34,482 nucleotides of DNA from a virus. The notes under the pieces are model-generated. The model worked only from the letters and a program-made list of their open reading frames with translations, was not told the origin of the DNA and did not search any database. Where the stretch lies: positions 1-34,482 of the IMG/VR virus record IMGVR_UViG_3300044846_000857; one strand, 5' to 3'. The position numbers were made by a program, and so were the translations under genes. Positions 15,115-22,923 of the stretch are shown piece after piece; within the stretch, counting starts at the first letter, position 1; every line of letters begins with the position of its first letter.

Positions 15115-16989
15115 ATGGCAACACCCGTCTGTAAAGATTGTATACAAGCTGCAGCACTAGACGTTAGAGCTAGTACTAGTGCTAGCCCGTGTGATGGCCT
15201 TATTGTAAATTTTACCGCAGCAGCTGGTAGAACAGGAACCTCTGAAACCGTAGTTTTAAAACCTGTAGATAACCCATCATCTGTACTGGGATACGATTTT
15301 GTCTTTGATTCGGCAGAATCAGGAGATACGTATAATTTAATACTCTCAGGGGGTCAATGGATTGTATTAAACGGTCGTGGTGAAAAAGTATTTTACTCTA
15401 CCGCTACAGGAAGCAACAATAATGCATGCCCCCCATTTACAGGATGGACAAGTATTAATGGAGAGTTTGCAGATTTTTCGGTAACTAGAGAAACTGTTCC
15501 TGGTCCTTCAGATCCATGTTCAGTAACAAATGGAACTTTTGATTCAAATGCTACTGGATGGACTGTCATAAATGGTGCTTGGGATTCATTTTCAGGTGGT
15601 TCTGTAAAATTTGACTCTGCCCTTTTGGGGACTTTATCGCAGGCAAATGTTTTAACAGTTGGGGAAACTTACGATATAAGTTTTAATTATTACACTAGCA
15701 CTAGAGCTGGGTTTTGCACTCCTACTCAAATAGAAGCTGCCTATATAAAAGTATATGCTGGGACAAAAGTATATACAGCTCCACTTGAAGATAATTTTGG
15801 AACTATAAAAACTCTTCAAGTAGAACTTACTTGTGAGACTAACACTACTCTTAAAATAGAAATATTTGACCCAAATCAGTGCTTCGGTACGGTAGCGGGA
15901 GGTAAGGGTAGGTATATAGATGAAGTTTGTGCAGTATTAAAAACAAATGTTACTGACCCTACAGGGCCGTCCCCTCTTGCTAAGGTAGAATATAGAGACA
16001 TGGCAGAGGTGCCTGCTCAAGTAAACGGGGTAGACTATAATACAAAACTTGATCAGTATCAAGAATGCCTTGCAACAAAAGGCACTACGTTCTATAACAA
16101 AATAGCAGGAGCTGTTAAATGTGATCATAGGGAACTTTCAAAGCTTAAGTTAATCATTGAGCTTTTGGGCCAAAAGAACGAGGATAGATCATTAGATTGC
16201 ATTTACGATAAATCTAGCTTTCCGACAGTACTATACCCTGAACCACCCTGCAATATCACAATCCCATTTATAGAAGGGGGAAGCAATGTAATAGTTTTAG
16301 ATGGAGATTACTCTCAGTTTGAAACTTTTACATTTGAAACATTTAGCCCTGCAGGATATGCTGTAGCTACAGGAAATATAATATACTTTACAAACCCAGC
16401 ATATTTCTATACAAATCCCGGAGAGATAGGATTTGATCCAACCGGATATTACTACTCATTAAGTAACGCTCTAACAATACAGCCTATAGATGACAATGCT
16501 CCGTTTGATGTATTTAATCCACTCCCTATAACAACATTTTTACCAGGCATGCCTATTCCTCCAGCTAGCACTGGAGATATAGTGGTATCTGGAACTGTTA
16601 TAAGTGAGTTTGCATTGCTGACTCCTGCAAATAACACACAATATACAATCTATGATCCAGGAGCTCCAGGAGAAACTTTCTCAGCTACAATAATAGACGC
16701 TGTATATGATCCAGTCACAGACACCACAACAATAACTTTGTCGGAGGTATTCCCTGGAGATGCTGCAGGATCTACTCTATGCATTAAGCAAAATAAAGAA
16801 GATACTAATAACTATCTTGAAACCTTTATAAATTTTGCTAACCAGTTCTGTGCAGATTGCATAGTTACTGGTCCAGCCCCAACACCAACAGCTCCTACGA
16901 GACCAGACTTAGACATACAACCACTCCCACTATCAGGAGAGTCAGGAGAACCAATAACTACTGAGTTTAATCAACAAATTACTTTCTAA
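15115..16989 (+). CDS. Multi-domain fibre/adhesin with carbohydrate-binding-like jelly roll
   Basis: The 624-aa product has an N-terminal Cys-Lys-Asp-Cys segment. About residues 140-275 form a CBM4/9-like (galactose-binding-type) jelly roll: Asn-Gly-Thr-Phe-Asp...Thr-Gly-Trp, then Gly-Thr-Leu-Ser-Gln and Gly-Glu-Thr-Tyr-Asp-Ile-Ser-Phe-Asn-Tyr-Tyr, ending Tyr-Ile-Asp-Glu-Val. A helical Cys module follows near 318-365 (Leu-Ser-Lys-Leu-Lys-Leu-Ile-Ile-Glu-Leu-Leu), then more beta-rich sequence, a Cys-Ala-Asp-Cys near 575 and a Pro-rich tail. Such jelly rolls usually bind sugars, so binding of host capsule or surface glycan is plausible. It could sit on head or tail; there is no enzymatic motif. 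Confidence 0.6.
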   Translation: MATPVCKDCIQAAALDVRASTSASPCDGLIVNFTAAAGRTGTSETVVLKPVDNPSSVLGYDFVFDSAESGDTYNLILSGGQWIVLNGRGEKVFYSTATGSNNNACPPFTGWTSINGEFADFSVTRETVPGPSDPCSVTNGTFDSNATGWTVINGAWDSFSGGSVKFDSALLGTLSQANVLTVGETYDISFNYYTSTRAGFCTPTQIEAAYIKVYAGTKVYTAPLEDNFGTIKTLQVELTCETNTTLKIEIFDPNQCFGTVAGGKGRYIDEVCAVLKTNVTDPTGPSPLAKVEYRDMAEVPAQVNGVDYNTKLDQYQECLATKGTTFYNKIAGAVKCDHRELSKLKLIIELLGQKNEDRSLDCIYDKSSFPTVLYPEPPCNITIPFIEGGSNVIVLDGDYSQFETFTFETFSPAGYAVATGNIIYFTNPAYFYTNPGEIGFDPTGYYYSLSNALTIQPIDDNAPFDVFNPLPITTFLPGMPIPPASTGDIVVSGTVISEFALLTPANNTQYTIYDPGAPGETFSATIIDAVYDPVTDTTTITLSEVFPGDAAGSTLCIKQNKEDTNNYLETFINFANQFCADCIVTGPAPTPTAPTRPDLDIQPLPLSGESGEPITTEFNQQITF

Positions 16990-16990
16990 A

Positions 16991-18277
16991 ATGGCAAAAA
17001 TAACTAGCCTAGCAGCCTTAGCAAAAACAAGTGTAGGAGCAAATGACTACTTGCTTACAGCAAATGCAGTAACTCCTGCTAACAATAAATTCTTGCTTCA
17101 GGATTTATTCCCAACAGTTAACACTCTAGGAGCTACTAGTGAGGCATTGTTTGTTAGCATTACTAATAAGAATGTACTTAACTTCAAAGGTATTAAGTCT
17201 CTTAATAGCTTGCTAACTGTTGCCACAGCAAGTAACAACATTACCTTGCAGGTTAACGAGTCTGCTATAAACTTAGCTAACTGTAACAATGCTACTTCAG
17301 CATTCTTGTCATCTGTAGCTTTAGCAACAAACGTAACAGGCACCCTCCCAGTTGCTAACGGAGGTACAGGAGCAACTACTTTGGGAGCTAATGCTTTGTT
17401 ATTGGGAAATGGAACATCAGCAGTAGGATCACTAGGTGCCGCAACTAATGGCCAGATTCCAATTGGAAGAACCGGGTTATCTCCAGTGCTTGCTAATCTT
17501 GTTGCTGGTGCTAACGTAACTATTACTAACGGCTCTGGTACAATCACTATTGCTGCTTCACTTTCTGCATTTACAAATACAGTAAATGCTGCAGGATATA
17601 ACTTATACGGAACAGGGTGGATTAGTGGAGATACTGGAAGCAGAGGTATTAAAGTAAATACCACTGGTCAAACATTCATTGGTAGCGGCTCTCCAACTCC
17701 ATTCTTTAATGGAGACTTAAATGTATCTAGTAATATTTTTGTTAATGGTAATTCAGCTCAAGTTATAGGAGCTGTACTTACCGCAGTAACTGCTCCCGCG
17801 CCTTTAACTATTAAAGCGGCTGATGCTAATTCTGCTAACGTAGGAGGTAGATTGGATGTTAGAGCTGGAAGCTCACAAGGATCCACTGTACTAGGGGGAG
17901 ATCTTAACTTATACCCGGGTAACCACGACGGTACTGGAGGATCTGGAGATATCAATATTTGGGGATTTAATGTTGGAGCTGTAGCTCAGAGTGCTATAAA
18001 AATTAAAGGAGCAACTAAATACGTAGGTATAAATAATCCCTCTCCTGTAACATTCCTTGATGTAAAACAAGATGGGACAACGGCAAATATTCCTGTAGCA
18101 AGGCTTGAACAACTTGACACAGACGAATCTTTCATTAACTTTGTAGGAACTAGCAGTGCAGCTAGTGCTAACTCAATCTCTAGCTCATCAGCATCAGCAG
18201 GTGCTAAGACTGGAGCAATTAGAATTAAAATTAACGGGGTAGATGCTTGGATCAGAGTGTATGCTACCGCAGAATAA
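16991..18277 (+). CDS. Fibre protein (head or tail fibre)
   Basis: The 428-aa product is Asn/Thr/Ala/Gly-rich with beta-helical repetition. It contains Leu-Pro-Val-Ala-Asn-Gly-Gly-Thr-Gly-Ala-Thr-Thr near residues 118-129, a motif common in phage fibres. The N-terminus (Ile-Thr-Ser-Leu-Ala-Ala-Leu) looks like a virion anchor. Further on are repeats with Gly-Asn-Gly-Thr-Ser, and a compact C-terminal domain ends Ile-Lys-Ile-Asn-Gly-Val-Asp-Ala-Trp-Ile-Arg-Val-Tyr-Ala. It starts one base after the upstream stop. It is likely a trimer. Whether it attaches to the capsid surface or the tail cannot be told from sequence alone. Confidence 0.7.
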   Translation: MAKITSLAALAKTSVGANDYLLTANAVTPANNKFLLQDLFPTVNTLGATSEALFVSITNKNVLNFKGIKSLNSLLTVATASNNITLQVNESAINLANCNNATSAFLSSVALATNVTGTLPVANGGTGATTLGANALLLGNGTSAVGSLGAATNGQIPIGRTGLSPVLANLVAGANVTITNGSGTITIAASLSAFTNTVNAAGYNLYGTGWISGDTGSRGIKVNTTGQTFIGSGSPTPFFNGDLNVSSNIFVNGNSAQVIGAVLTAVTAPAPLTIKAADANSANVGGRLDVRAGSSQGSTVLGGDLNLYPGNHDGTGGSGDINIWGFNVGAVAQSAIKIKGATKYVGINNPSPVTFLDVKQDGTTANIPVARLEQLDTDESFINFVGTSSAASANSISSSSASAGAKTGAIRIKINGVDAWIRVYATAE

Positions 18278-18302
18278 TGCAAACTTTTTAAAACCAAATA
18301 CA

Positions 18303-18731
18303 ATGTTAAATCAGACAGAAAAGTACGGAGTACATGTAACAGCAACAAACAGAGAGTTCTTGAACATCTTCAAAACTCTCAATGAAACGAGATCGGTTAA
18401 AGGTGTGGCTTATGCTAAGGCAGTAATTAAAAACTCTGAGGTTATTAAAGCCCATCTTGATCCAATCGAAGCTGAAGCTATTCCGTCAGAAGAGTTTATG
18501 ACCTTGTCTATCGAAGCTCAAAAGTTTATTGAAGCTGAGGACGGAGAAGGATTGAAAAAATTTGAAGAAGAACATGCAGAAGTAATCAATAAAAGAAAAG
18601 AACAGCTAGCTGCTGTTAATGCTAAACTTGATGAAACTTCTACATTGGAACTTAAAGTAATAAACGAAAAAGTCCTTCCAGAGGATCTGTCAGCAGAACA
18701 ACTGGAGGCTATTATAAAAATTATAAACTAA
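18303..18731 (+). CDS. Small acidic helical protein in the fibre block
   Basis: The ATG at 18303 is preferred to the upstream in-frame ATG at 18243, which lies inside the fibre gene. The 142-aa product is helical and rich in Glu, Lys and Ala. The last 20 residues (Val-Leu-Pro-Glu-Asp-Leu-Ser-Ala-Glu-Gln-Leu) form an amphipathic end. Its size and helical, acidic nature suit an assembly chaperone for the fibre just upstream, but that is inference only. TAATG couples it to the next gene. Confidence 0.55.
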   Translation: MLNQTEKYGVHVTATNREFLNIFKTLNETRSVKGVAYAKAVIKNSEVIKAHLDPIEAEAIPSEEFMTLSIEAQKFIEAEDGEGLKKFEEEHAEVINKRKEQLAAVNAKLDETSTLELKVINEKVLPEDLSAEQLEAIIKIIN

Positions 18732-19171
18732 TGGGTTATATTCCGTATACTGCGAGTAAAGATTATTTTGAAGAGCCAAATACTGGAGGGGATCTAGTAC
18801 TGCTATTTGATTTTTCAAGTGGAGCTTTGGAGGTTACTTGTATACAAGAAACAGACATTGTACCTTTAGGTCTAATGCCCCCATCATCCAAACTAGGAGT
18901 AACTTACGGAAAAAGCTTAGATTTAGTTAAAGTATACGCTGGTGCTAATTCCTTTACTGCTGATACTACTCTTTTGTTTACTAACCTAAACTCTACGTTT
19001 GTATCAGCTCTTCAAAGTGGGGTATTCAATAATGTAAAGAATTTTGCAGCTGCTGCTAATGTAAGTCTTACATCTAGTGCTTATGCAGGTAAAATCTTAA
19101 GAGTTGACTACTTGCCAGAAAGCACTGGAAAATTTGGAGGAGCAATAATAACCCTTTTACTCTATATTTAA
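18731..19171 (+). CDS. Unknown beta-rich protein of the fibre block
   Basis: The 146-aa product reads Met-Gly-Tyr-Ile-Pro-Tyr-Thr-Ala-Ser-Lys and then alternates hydrophobic strands with Gly/Ser/Thr turns, ending in a hydrophobic strand (Ile-Ile-Thr-Leu-Leu-Leu-Tyr-Ile). It has no signal peptide and no cysteine cluster. Context suggests a virion surface or receptor-binding component. I do not recognise it. Confidence 0.5.
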   Translation: MGYIPYTASKDYFEEPNTGGDLVLLFDFSSGALEVTCIQETDIVPLGLMPPSSKLGVTYGKSLDLVKVYAGANSFTADTTLLFTNLNSTFVSALQSGVFNNVKNFAAAANVSLTSSAYAGKILRVDYLPESTGKFGGAIITLLLYI

Positions 19172-19172
19172 A

Positions 19173-19580
19173 ATGATTAAGCTAGACAGTTTAGGCAGTG
19201 GTGGAAAGCAAATAATTTATCGACACAAAATATCTGGAGGAACATGGGATTATGGTTCTTTTGAAGAGATAGTTACAGATAATGCTGCACCCCCATCTAA
19301 AATATTTCCTACAGATGACGCTGCTGCTGGAGGAATATTTGACCATGTGTTTATGACAAGTAGTATGGGAAACGGAGATACTAGCATGGACGTTCTTAGA
19401 ATAGGGTCGGCATTTCCTATTTGGACCAGTCTAGGTAATGTTGTTAACAGTATAAAGGGATGGGAAAGTAGTATTACTTATATATACCTTGCTGTAACAG
19501 AGATAGAGTATGTAGGATTTAATCAAAGTAATTTTAAATCTTACTATCATTTAGGGTTTGATGTTTATGTAACAGTATGA
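19173..19580 (+). CDS. Unknown beta-rich protein, possible companion of the preceding one
   Basis: The 135-aa product starts one base after the previous stop and overlaps the phosphoesterase start through ATGA. It carries Ser-Gly-Gly-Thr-Trp-Asp-Tyr-Gly and Gly-Gly-Ile-Phe-Asp-His-Val-Phe motifs and alternating strands, much like the preceding protein in length and style, though I see no clear sequence similarity. A small structural or receptor-binding protein is plausible. Confidence 0.5.
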   Translation: MIKLDSLGSGGKQIIYRHKISGGTWDYGSFEEIVTDNAAPPSKIFPTDDAAAGGIFDHVFMTSSMGNGDTSMDVLRIGSAFPIWTSLGNVVNSIKGWESSITYIYLAVTEIEYVGFNQSNFKSYYHLGFDVYVTV

Positions 19581-20725
19581 ATCTAAAAGAACTGGTAGAC
19601 ATATTAAAAATAAAGCCAGGCTACCTTAAGAGTGGGCCTAGCAGAGTGTCTAGCATGTTCGATGTAGAAGAAAAGATAGCATTAGAGGCAATCAGGGAGG
19701 CTAAGAAACTTCTTAAACAAGCTAGACTTGGCCTCGCTGATAACTCTAACGATAACGAAAGTGTTATCACAGAGTTTGAGAGCTACCTACTAGAAAATGG
19801 AATTAACAGAGACGATGTAGCATCTGTTAAGTTCTGGCAGACAATGACAGGAGAACAACGGTTCTCCGTGGTAACTAAGAATGATAGAATATCTATTGAA
19901 GAGATAAAAAAAGAGATTGAGGAGTTTGCAGCTATATTCAGTCCAACTGTATATAAGCAATCTCCCCCATTTCAGGAGACCGAAGGAGTAGCTTATGAAA
20001 TCTCTCTTCCTGATATTCACTATGGCAAACTTACTGAGTTAACTGTAGAAGCAGCAGAAGAACAGTTTATGAACACTGTTCAAAACCTAGTTGATAAAGC
20101 AAAGGGATTGAATATTGAAAAGTTCATTCTCCCTATTGGGAATGACGGGATGAATTCTGAAGGGATGAGGTTTACTACAACCAAAGGCACCTTTCAGCAC
20201 GACTCAATAGGATGGAGAGAAAGCTTCCATGGTTACTGCCACTTAATGACTAGAGCAATAGACTATCTAAAAGCTAAAGCTCCAGTACAAATAGTAGTTG
20301 TATCAGGGAATCATGATTTTGAAAGAATGTTCTACGCTGGAGATGTCATCAAAGGATGGTATCGTAACGATAAAAATGTTGTTGTAGATAACAGCATGGA
20401 AAGTAGAAAGTATGTAGAGTACGGAGTAAACATGATAATGTATACTCACGGGGATAAGGAGAAGCCAAGTGAAATGCCACTGATTATGGCAACTGAGCAA
20501 CCAGAGATGTTTGCCAGATGCTCAGTTAGAGAAGTACACTGTGGTCACTTACATAAGGAAATGGTCAATGAATACCGTGGAATTAAAGTAAGGTTTATCC
20601 CCTCCATTTGTGCTAATGACGACTGGCACAAGACTATGGGATACTCAGCTATTAGAACAGGCCAGGCTTATATCTGGAGTAAAACTAATGGACTAGAAGG
20701 CTATCTACAAACTATTGTAAAATGA
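19577..20725 (+). CDS. Calcineurin-like metallophosphoesterase
   Basis: The 382-aa product has an N-terminal helical region of about 110 residues with a helix-turn-helix-like start. The C-terminal domain has the metallophosphoesterase motifs in order: Asp146-x-His148, Gly-Asn189-Asp190 (where many family members have Gly-Asp), Gly-Asn245-His246-Asp247, Thr-His291-Gly-Asp, and Gly-His324-Leu-His326. These bind two metal ions. The family cleaves phosphomono- or diesters, including nucleic acids in Mre11/SbcD-type members. The substrate here is unknown. Its place between fibre and ring genes is unusual for a purely nuclear enzyme. ATGA overlaps on both sides show tight coupling. Confidence 0.8.
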   Translation: MNLKELVDILKIKPGYLKSGPSRVSSMFDVEEKIALEAIREAKKLLKQARLGLADNSNDNESVITEFESYLLENGINRDDVASVKFWQTMTGEQRFSVVTKNDRISIEEIKKEIEEFAAIFSPTVYKQSPPFQETEGVAYEISLPDIHYGKLTELTVEAAEEQFMNTVQNLVDKAKGLNIEKFILPIGNDGMNSEGMRFTTTKGTFQHDSIGWRESFHGYCHLMTRAIDYLKAKAPVQIVVVSGNHDFERMFYAGDVIKGWYRNDKNVVVDNSMESRKYVEYGVNMIMYTHGDKEKPSEMPLIMATEQPEMFARCSVREVHCGHLHKEMVNEYRGIKVRFIPSICANDDWHKTMGYSAIRTGQAYIWSKTNGLEGYLQTIVK

Positions 20726-21021
20726 GTGACGAAGAATACGACGAAGAATTTGACCAGACAATGGACGAGTTCTTCGAAAAAGTAGCATCGATTGATGCTT
20801 GTTACAACAATGGGTATAAGTTAATAACAGCTAAGCAGACACTAGCTGAGTTAACTACTGAAAAGCTTGTGGTGTTATTTCCATTTAACCCCAGCAAGCT
20901 TGAGGATTTTTTGAATGTTGCAGACCTTATGATAAGTTATTTTGAACAAAACGAAGAATACGAGAAATGTAGTGACTTGGTTAAAGCCAAGCAGGAAATG
21001 ACTAATAAAATAAGTAACTAA
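20722..21021 (+). CDS. Small acidic protein, unknown
   Basis: The 99-aa product is strongly acidic at the N-terminus (Asp-Glu-Glu-Tyr-Asp-Glu-Glu-Phe) and helical, with a central Leu-Phe-Pro-Phe-Asn-Pro. It is translationally coupled to the phosphoesterase by ATGA, and may act with it or with the next structural protein. I recognise no family. Confidence 0.5.
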   Translation: MSDEEYDEEFDQTMDEFFEKVASIDACYNNGYKLITAKQTLAELTTEKLVVLFPFNPSKLEDFLNVADLMISYFEQNEEYEKCSDLVKAKQEMTNKISN

Positions 21022-21032
21022 AACATTCATAG

Positions 21033-21755
21033 ATGACCTTAGATGAGATTGCATATAACCTTCTAAATGCCTTTCGTGGGGGCAGGTCCTCAAACGATGA
21101 CAACATATCTCTTGACCAGATTAAGTTTAATATTAAGCATTACCGTGCTGTATTCATTCGTAGAGACTTTGCTAGAAATGGACTAGTAACCAGGCACTTA
21201 GAACAAGACTTAAGATGTGTTCAACTTGAAAGAGTTGACCTATCTAAATGCTGTAACATTCAAATCGATTGTCCAGCCTGGAGAAGTGTCAGACCTCTCC
21301 CAAGAACTGTAAGGTTTAACTTCGAAGAAGCTATTACCTATGTGGGGGATATAACAGGAACTGGAAGGATACAGATGATTAAGCCTTATGAGGTAGCTTA
21401 CATTGCATATGATAAGTTTACCGGAAACAACATGAAGGCTTACATGATTGAAGATTACTTATACATCTTAAATAATAAAGGGGCAGATTACGTCAATGTC
21501 AGAGGAATATTCGAAAATCCAGAGGAGGCTTCTAAGTTTACTGATTGTAACGGCTTACCTTGTTATACTGATGACACCCCGTTTCCTATGCCGATGGACA
21601 TGGTGCAAGCCATTACCCAGGGCATGATGGCTGGAGAACTTAGAATGCTTGCTGGTACATTTACAGATGCCACTGCAGATAGAGCACAGGATATTACTCC
21701 TCAGGCTCCCCAGACTCCTCAACAAAATTCTAACTACGATAACCAACCTCAATAA
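21033..21755 (+). CDS. Conserved ring-type tail/neck structural protein
   Basis: The 240-aa product begins with Leu-Asp-Glu-Ile-Ala-Tyr-Asn-Leu-Leu-Asn and an Arg-Gly-Gly-Arg-Ser turn, followed by Gln-Ile-Lys-Phe-Asn-Ile-Lys-His-Tyr-Arg-Ala and Ile-Arg-Arg-Asp. This resembles a structural protein conserved in crAss-like phages. Beta-rich sequence follows with several Cys, and the last 30 residues are Gln/Pro/Asn-rich and disordered. A neck or tail ring subunit is the likeliest role, inferred from resemblance and from its place upstream of the gp4-like protein. Confidence 0.6.
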   Translation: MTLDEIAYNLLNAFRGGRSSNDDNISLDQIKFNIKHYRAVFIRRDFARNGLVTRHLEQDLRCVQLERVDLSKCCNIQIDCPAWRSVRPLPRTVRFNFEEAITYVGDITGTGRIQMIKPYEVAYIAYDKFTGNNMKAYMIEDYLYILNNKGADYVNVRGIFENPEEASKFTDCNGLPCYTDDTPFPMPMDMVQAITQGMMAGELRMLAGTFTDATADRAQDITPQAPQTPQQNSNYDNQPQ

Positions 21756-21763
21756 ATTTAAAC

Positions 21764-21771
21764 TAACTTTG
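21764..21771 (+). promoter_or_regulatory. TAACTTTG -7 box five bases before ATG 21777
   Basis: TAACTTTG fits TAnnTTTG, followed by TAGCA and the start codon. The box lies in a 21-base gap after the ring-type gene and would start a unit of small basic proteins. The spacing equals that at 4657 and 8703. Confidence 0.48.
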
Positions 21772-21776
21772 TAGCA

Positions 21777-22043
21777 ATGGCATCCGCAGCATGGCAACGA
21801 TCTGAAGGTAAGAACCCAAAAGGGGGTTTAAATGCCAAAGGCAGAGCATCTTACCGTGCTGCTAACCCAGGCTCTAAGCTTGGAGCCCCACAACCTAAAG
21901 GAGGAAAAAGACGAGATTCTTTCTGTAACAGGATGTGTGGCATGAAGTCTAAGCTTACATCAAGCAAAACTGCAAACGACCCAAATTCAAGAATAAACAA
22001 GTCTCTTCGCATCTGGAAATGTGGAAGCTGCTCAAACTGGTAA
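21777..22043 (+). CDS. Small basic protein of a recurrent phage family (DUF6321-like)
   Basis: The 88-aa product is basic, with Lys-Gly-Gly-Leu-Asn-Ala-Lys-Gly-Arg-Ala-Ser-Tyr at residues 15-26, Ala-Pro-Gln-Pro-Lys-Gly-Gly-Lys-Arg-Arg-Asp-Ser-Phe-Cys near 38-51, and Asp-Pro-Asn-Ser-Arg-Ile-Asn-Lys-Ser-Leu-Arg near 67-77. This pattern occurs in many large phages and I believe corresponds to DUF6321. Four cysteines (Cys-x3-Cys and Cys-x2-Cys) could bind zinc. Function is unknown; binding to DNA or packaging into the capsid would suit the charge. Confidence 0.65.
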   Translation: MASAAWQRSEGKNPKGGLNAKGRASYRAANPGSKLGAPQPKGGKRRDSFCNRMCGMKSKLTSSKTANDPNSRINKSLRIWKCGSCSNW

Positions 22044-22047
22044 CCTA

Positions 22048-22278
22048 ATGAAAAACTTTGAATTTGATAACGACATGACTCACCAACTTGAATGGATCGG
22101 ACTTAATGCAATATGGGCAGGATGGACTTGGGCAATGATGTCTAATGCAGTCACTTGGGGCCTAGGAATCGTAGGGGCAGTTACCCTTATTTGGTTTAAC
22201 ATAGAACGTGCTCTAACTGCTAGAAAGCAAAGAGCTATGTACGATAAAAAACTGCAAGACAATGAAGAAAATGCTTAA
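22048..22278 (+). CDS. Small membrane protein (candidate holin)
   Basis: The ATG at 22048 is preferred over the in-frame GTG at 22021, which overlaps the upstream gene. The 76-aa product has a polar, acidic N-terminus, a hydrophobic stretch from about residue 16 to 52 (one long or two short membrane helices, Trp-rich), and a charged Lys/Arg C-terminus. This layout fits a holin but also fits other small phage membrane proteins. It overlaps the next start by 17 bases. If it is a holin, lysis genes are split between this place and the left edge. Confidence 0.5.
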   Translation: MKNFEFDNDMTHQLEWIGLNAIWAGWTWAMMSNAVTWGLGIVGAVTLIWFNIERALTARKQRAMYDKKLQDNEENA

Positions 22279-22912
22279 ACGGGCCGACGGCTCAAAAAGT
22301 CGAAGAGGCCTGTGGGATAATATAAGAGCTAATAAAGGCTCGGGTAAAGAACCAACTAAAGAGATGCTTAAACAAGAAAAGAAGATTAAATCTAAAGGAA
22401 TGGGGGGACCTGGTGATCAAGGTAAGCCTGCTAAGGCTGCATCAGACACCACTACTGTTCCTACATCTGAAATGACCAAGTCAGCAATGGCACAGCTTTC
22501 TAAAAATTTGCCTGCAACTCAAGAAATGTTAAAAGCTGCCTCGAATAAAAAAGATACACGAGAGGATAAACTAACCATCCCCTCTCTTGATAGAGCTAAC
22601 TTAAACATGGAGCCTAAAAGAAAAAAATCTGGTGGAAAATCTACCTGGTTGATGGAATCCAAAGAACTTAAGTTTGGTGGTCCTACTAATAAGAAAAATA
22701 AATACTTAGACGGAGGTCCTTCAATGGATACAAAAACAGCAGTAGGTCAAGTATTCCAAGGTAAAATGACAGCTGAGCAAGGACAAGCTGCTATTGGGAA
22801 AACTGCAAAACCTGCTATGACTCCTGAGCAAAAAACAGAGTTTATGTCAAAGCTTAAAACTTATGGCAAAAAAACCGGTGGTAAAAAAAGAATGGGTGGT
22901 AAAAACTGTTAA
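22262..22912 (+). CDS. Lys/Gly-rich basic protein with KxGG motifs
   Basis: The 216-aa product is highly basic and probably mostly disordered. It contains Lys-Ser-Gly-Gly-Lys-Ser-Thr-Trp-Leu-Met-Glu-Ser near residue 121, followed by Glu-Leu-Lys-Phe-Gly-Gly-Pro and Lys-Tyr-Leu-Asp-Gly-Gly-Pro, and ends in Lys-Lys-Thr-Gly-Gly-Lys-Lys-Arg-Met-Gly-Gly. The Trp-Glu-Ser-Phe-Gly-Gly portion recurs in the next gene, and the Tyr-Leu-x-Gly-Gly-Pro portion at the start of the 1289-aa protein. It is a candidate for an internal DNA-associated virion protein or a maturation substrate; neither is proven. Confidence 0.6.
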   Translation: MKKMLKRADGSKSRRGLWDNIRANKGSGKEPTKEMLKQEKKIKSKGMGGPGDQGKPAKAASDTTTVPTSEMTKSAMAQLSKNLPATQEMLKAASNKKDTREDKLTIPSLDRANLNMEPKRKKSGGKSTWLMESKELKFGGPTNKKNKYLDGGPSMDTKTAVGQVFQGKMTAEQGQAAIGKTAKPAMTPEQKTEFMSKLKTYGKKTGGKKRMGGKNC

Positions 22913-22923
22913 TACTAAATAAA

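Noticed and set aside
17098-17664. 188-codon minus-strand open frame within the fibre gene
   Set aside because: Low-complexity Val/Pro/Ala composition reflects the repetitive fibre sequence on the other strand; no supporting signals.
18243-18302. Upstream ATG extending the 142-aa protein
   Set aside because: It lies inside the coding sequence of the fibre protein; the ATG at 18303 follows a normal gap.
22021-22047. GTG start for the small membrane protein
   Set aside because: It would overlap the upstream gene and add polar residues; the ATG at 22048 starts cleanly after that stop.
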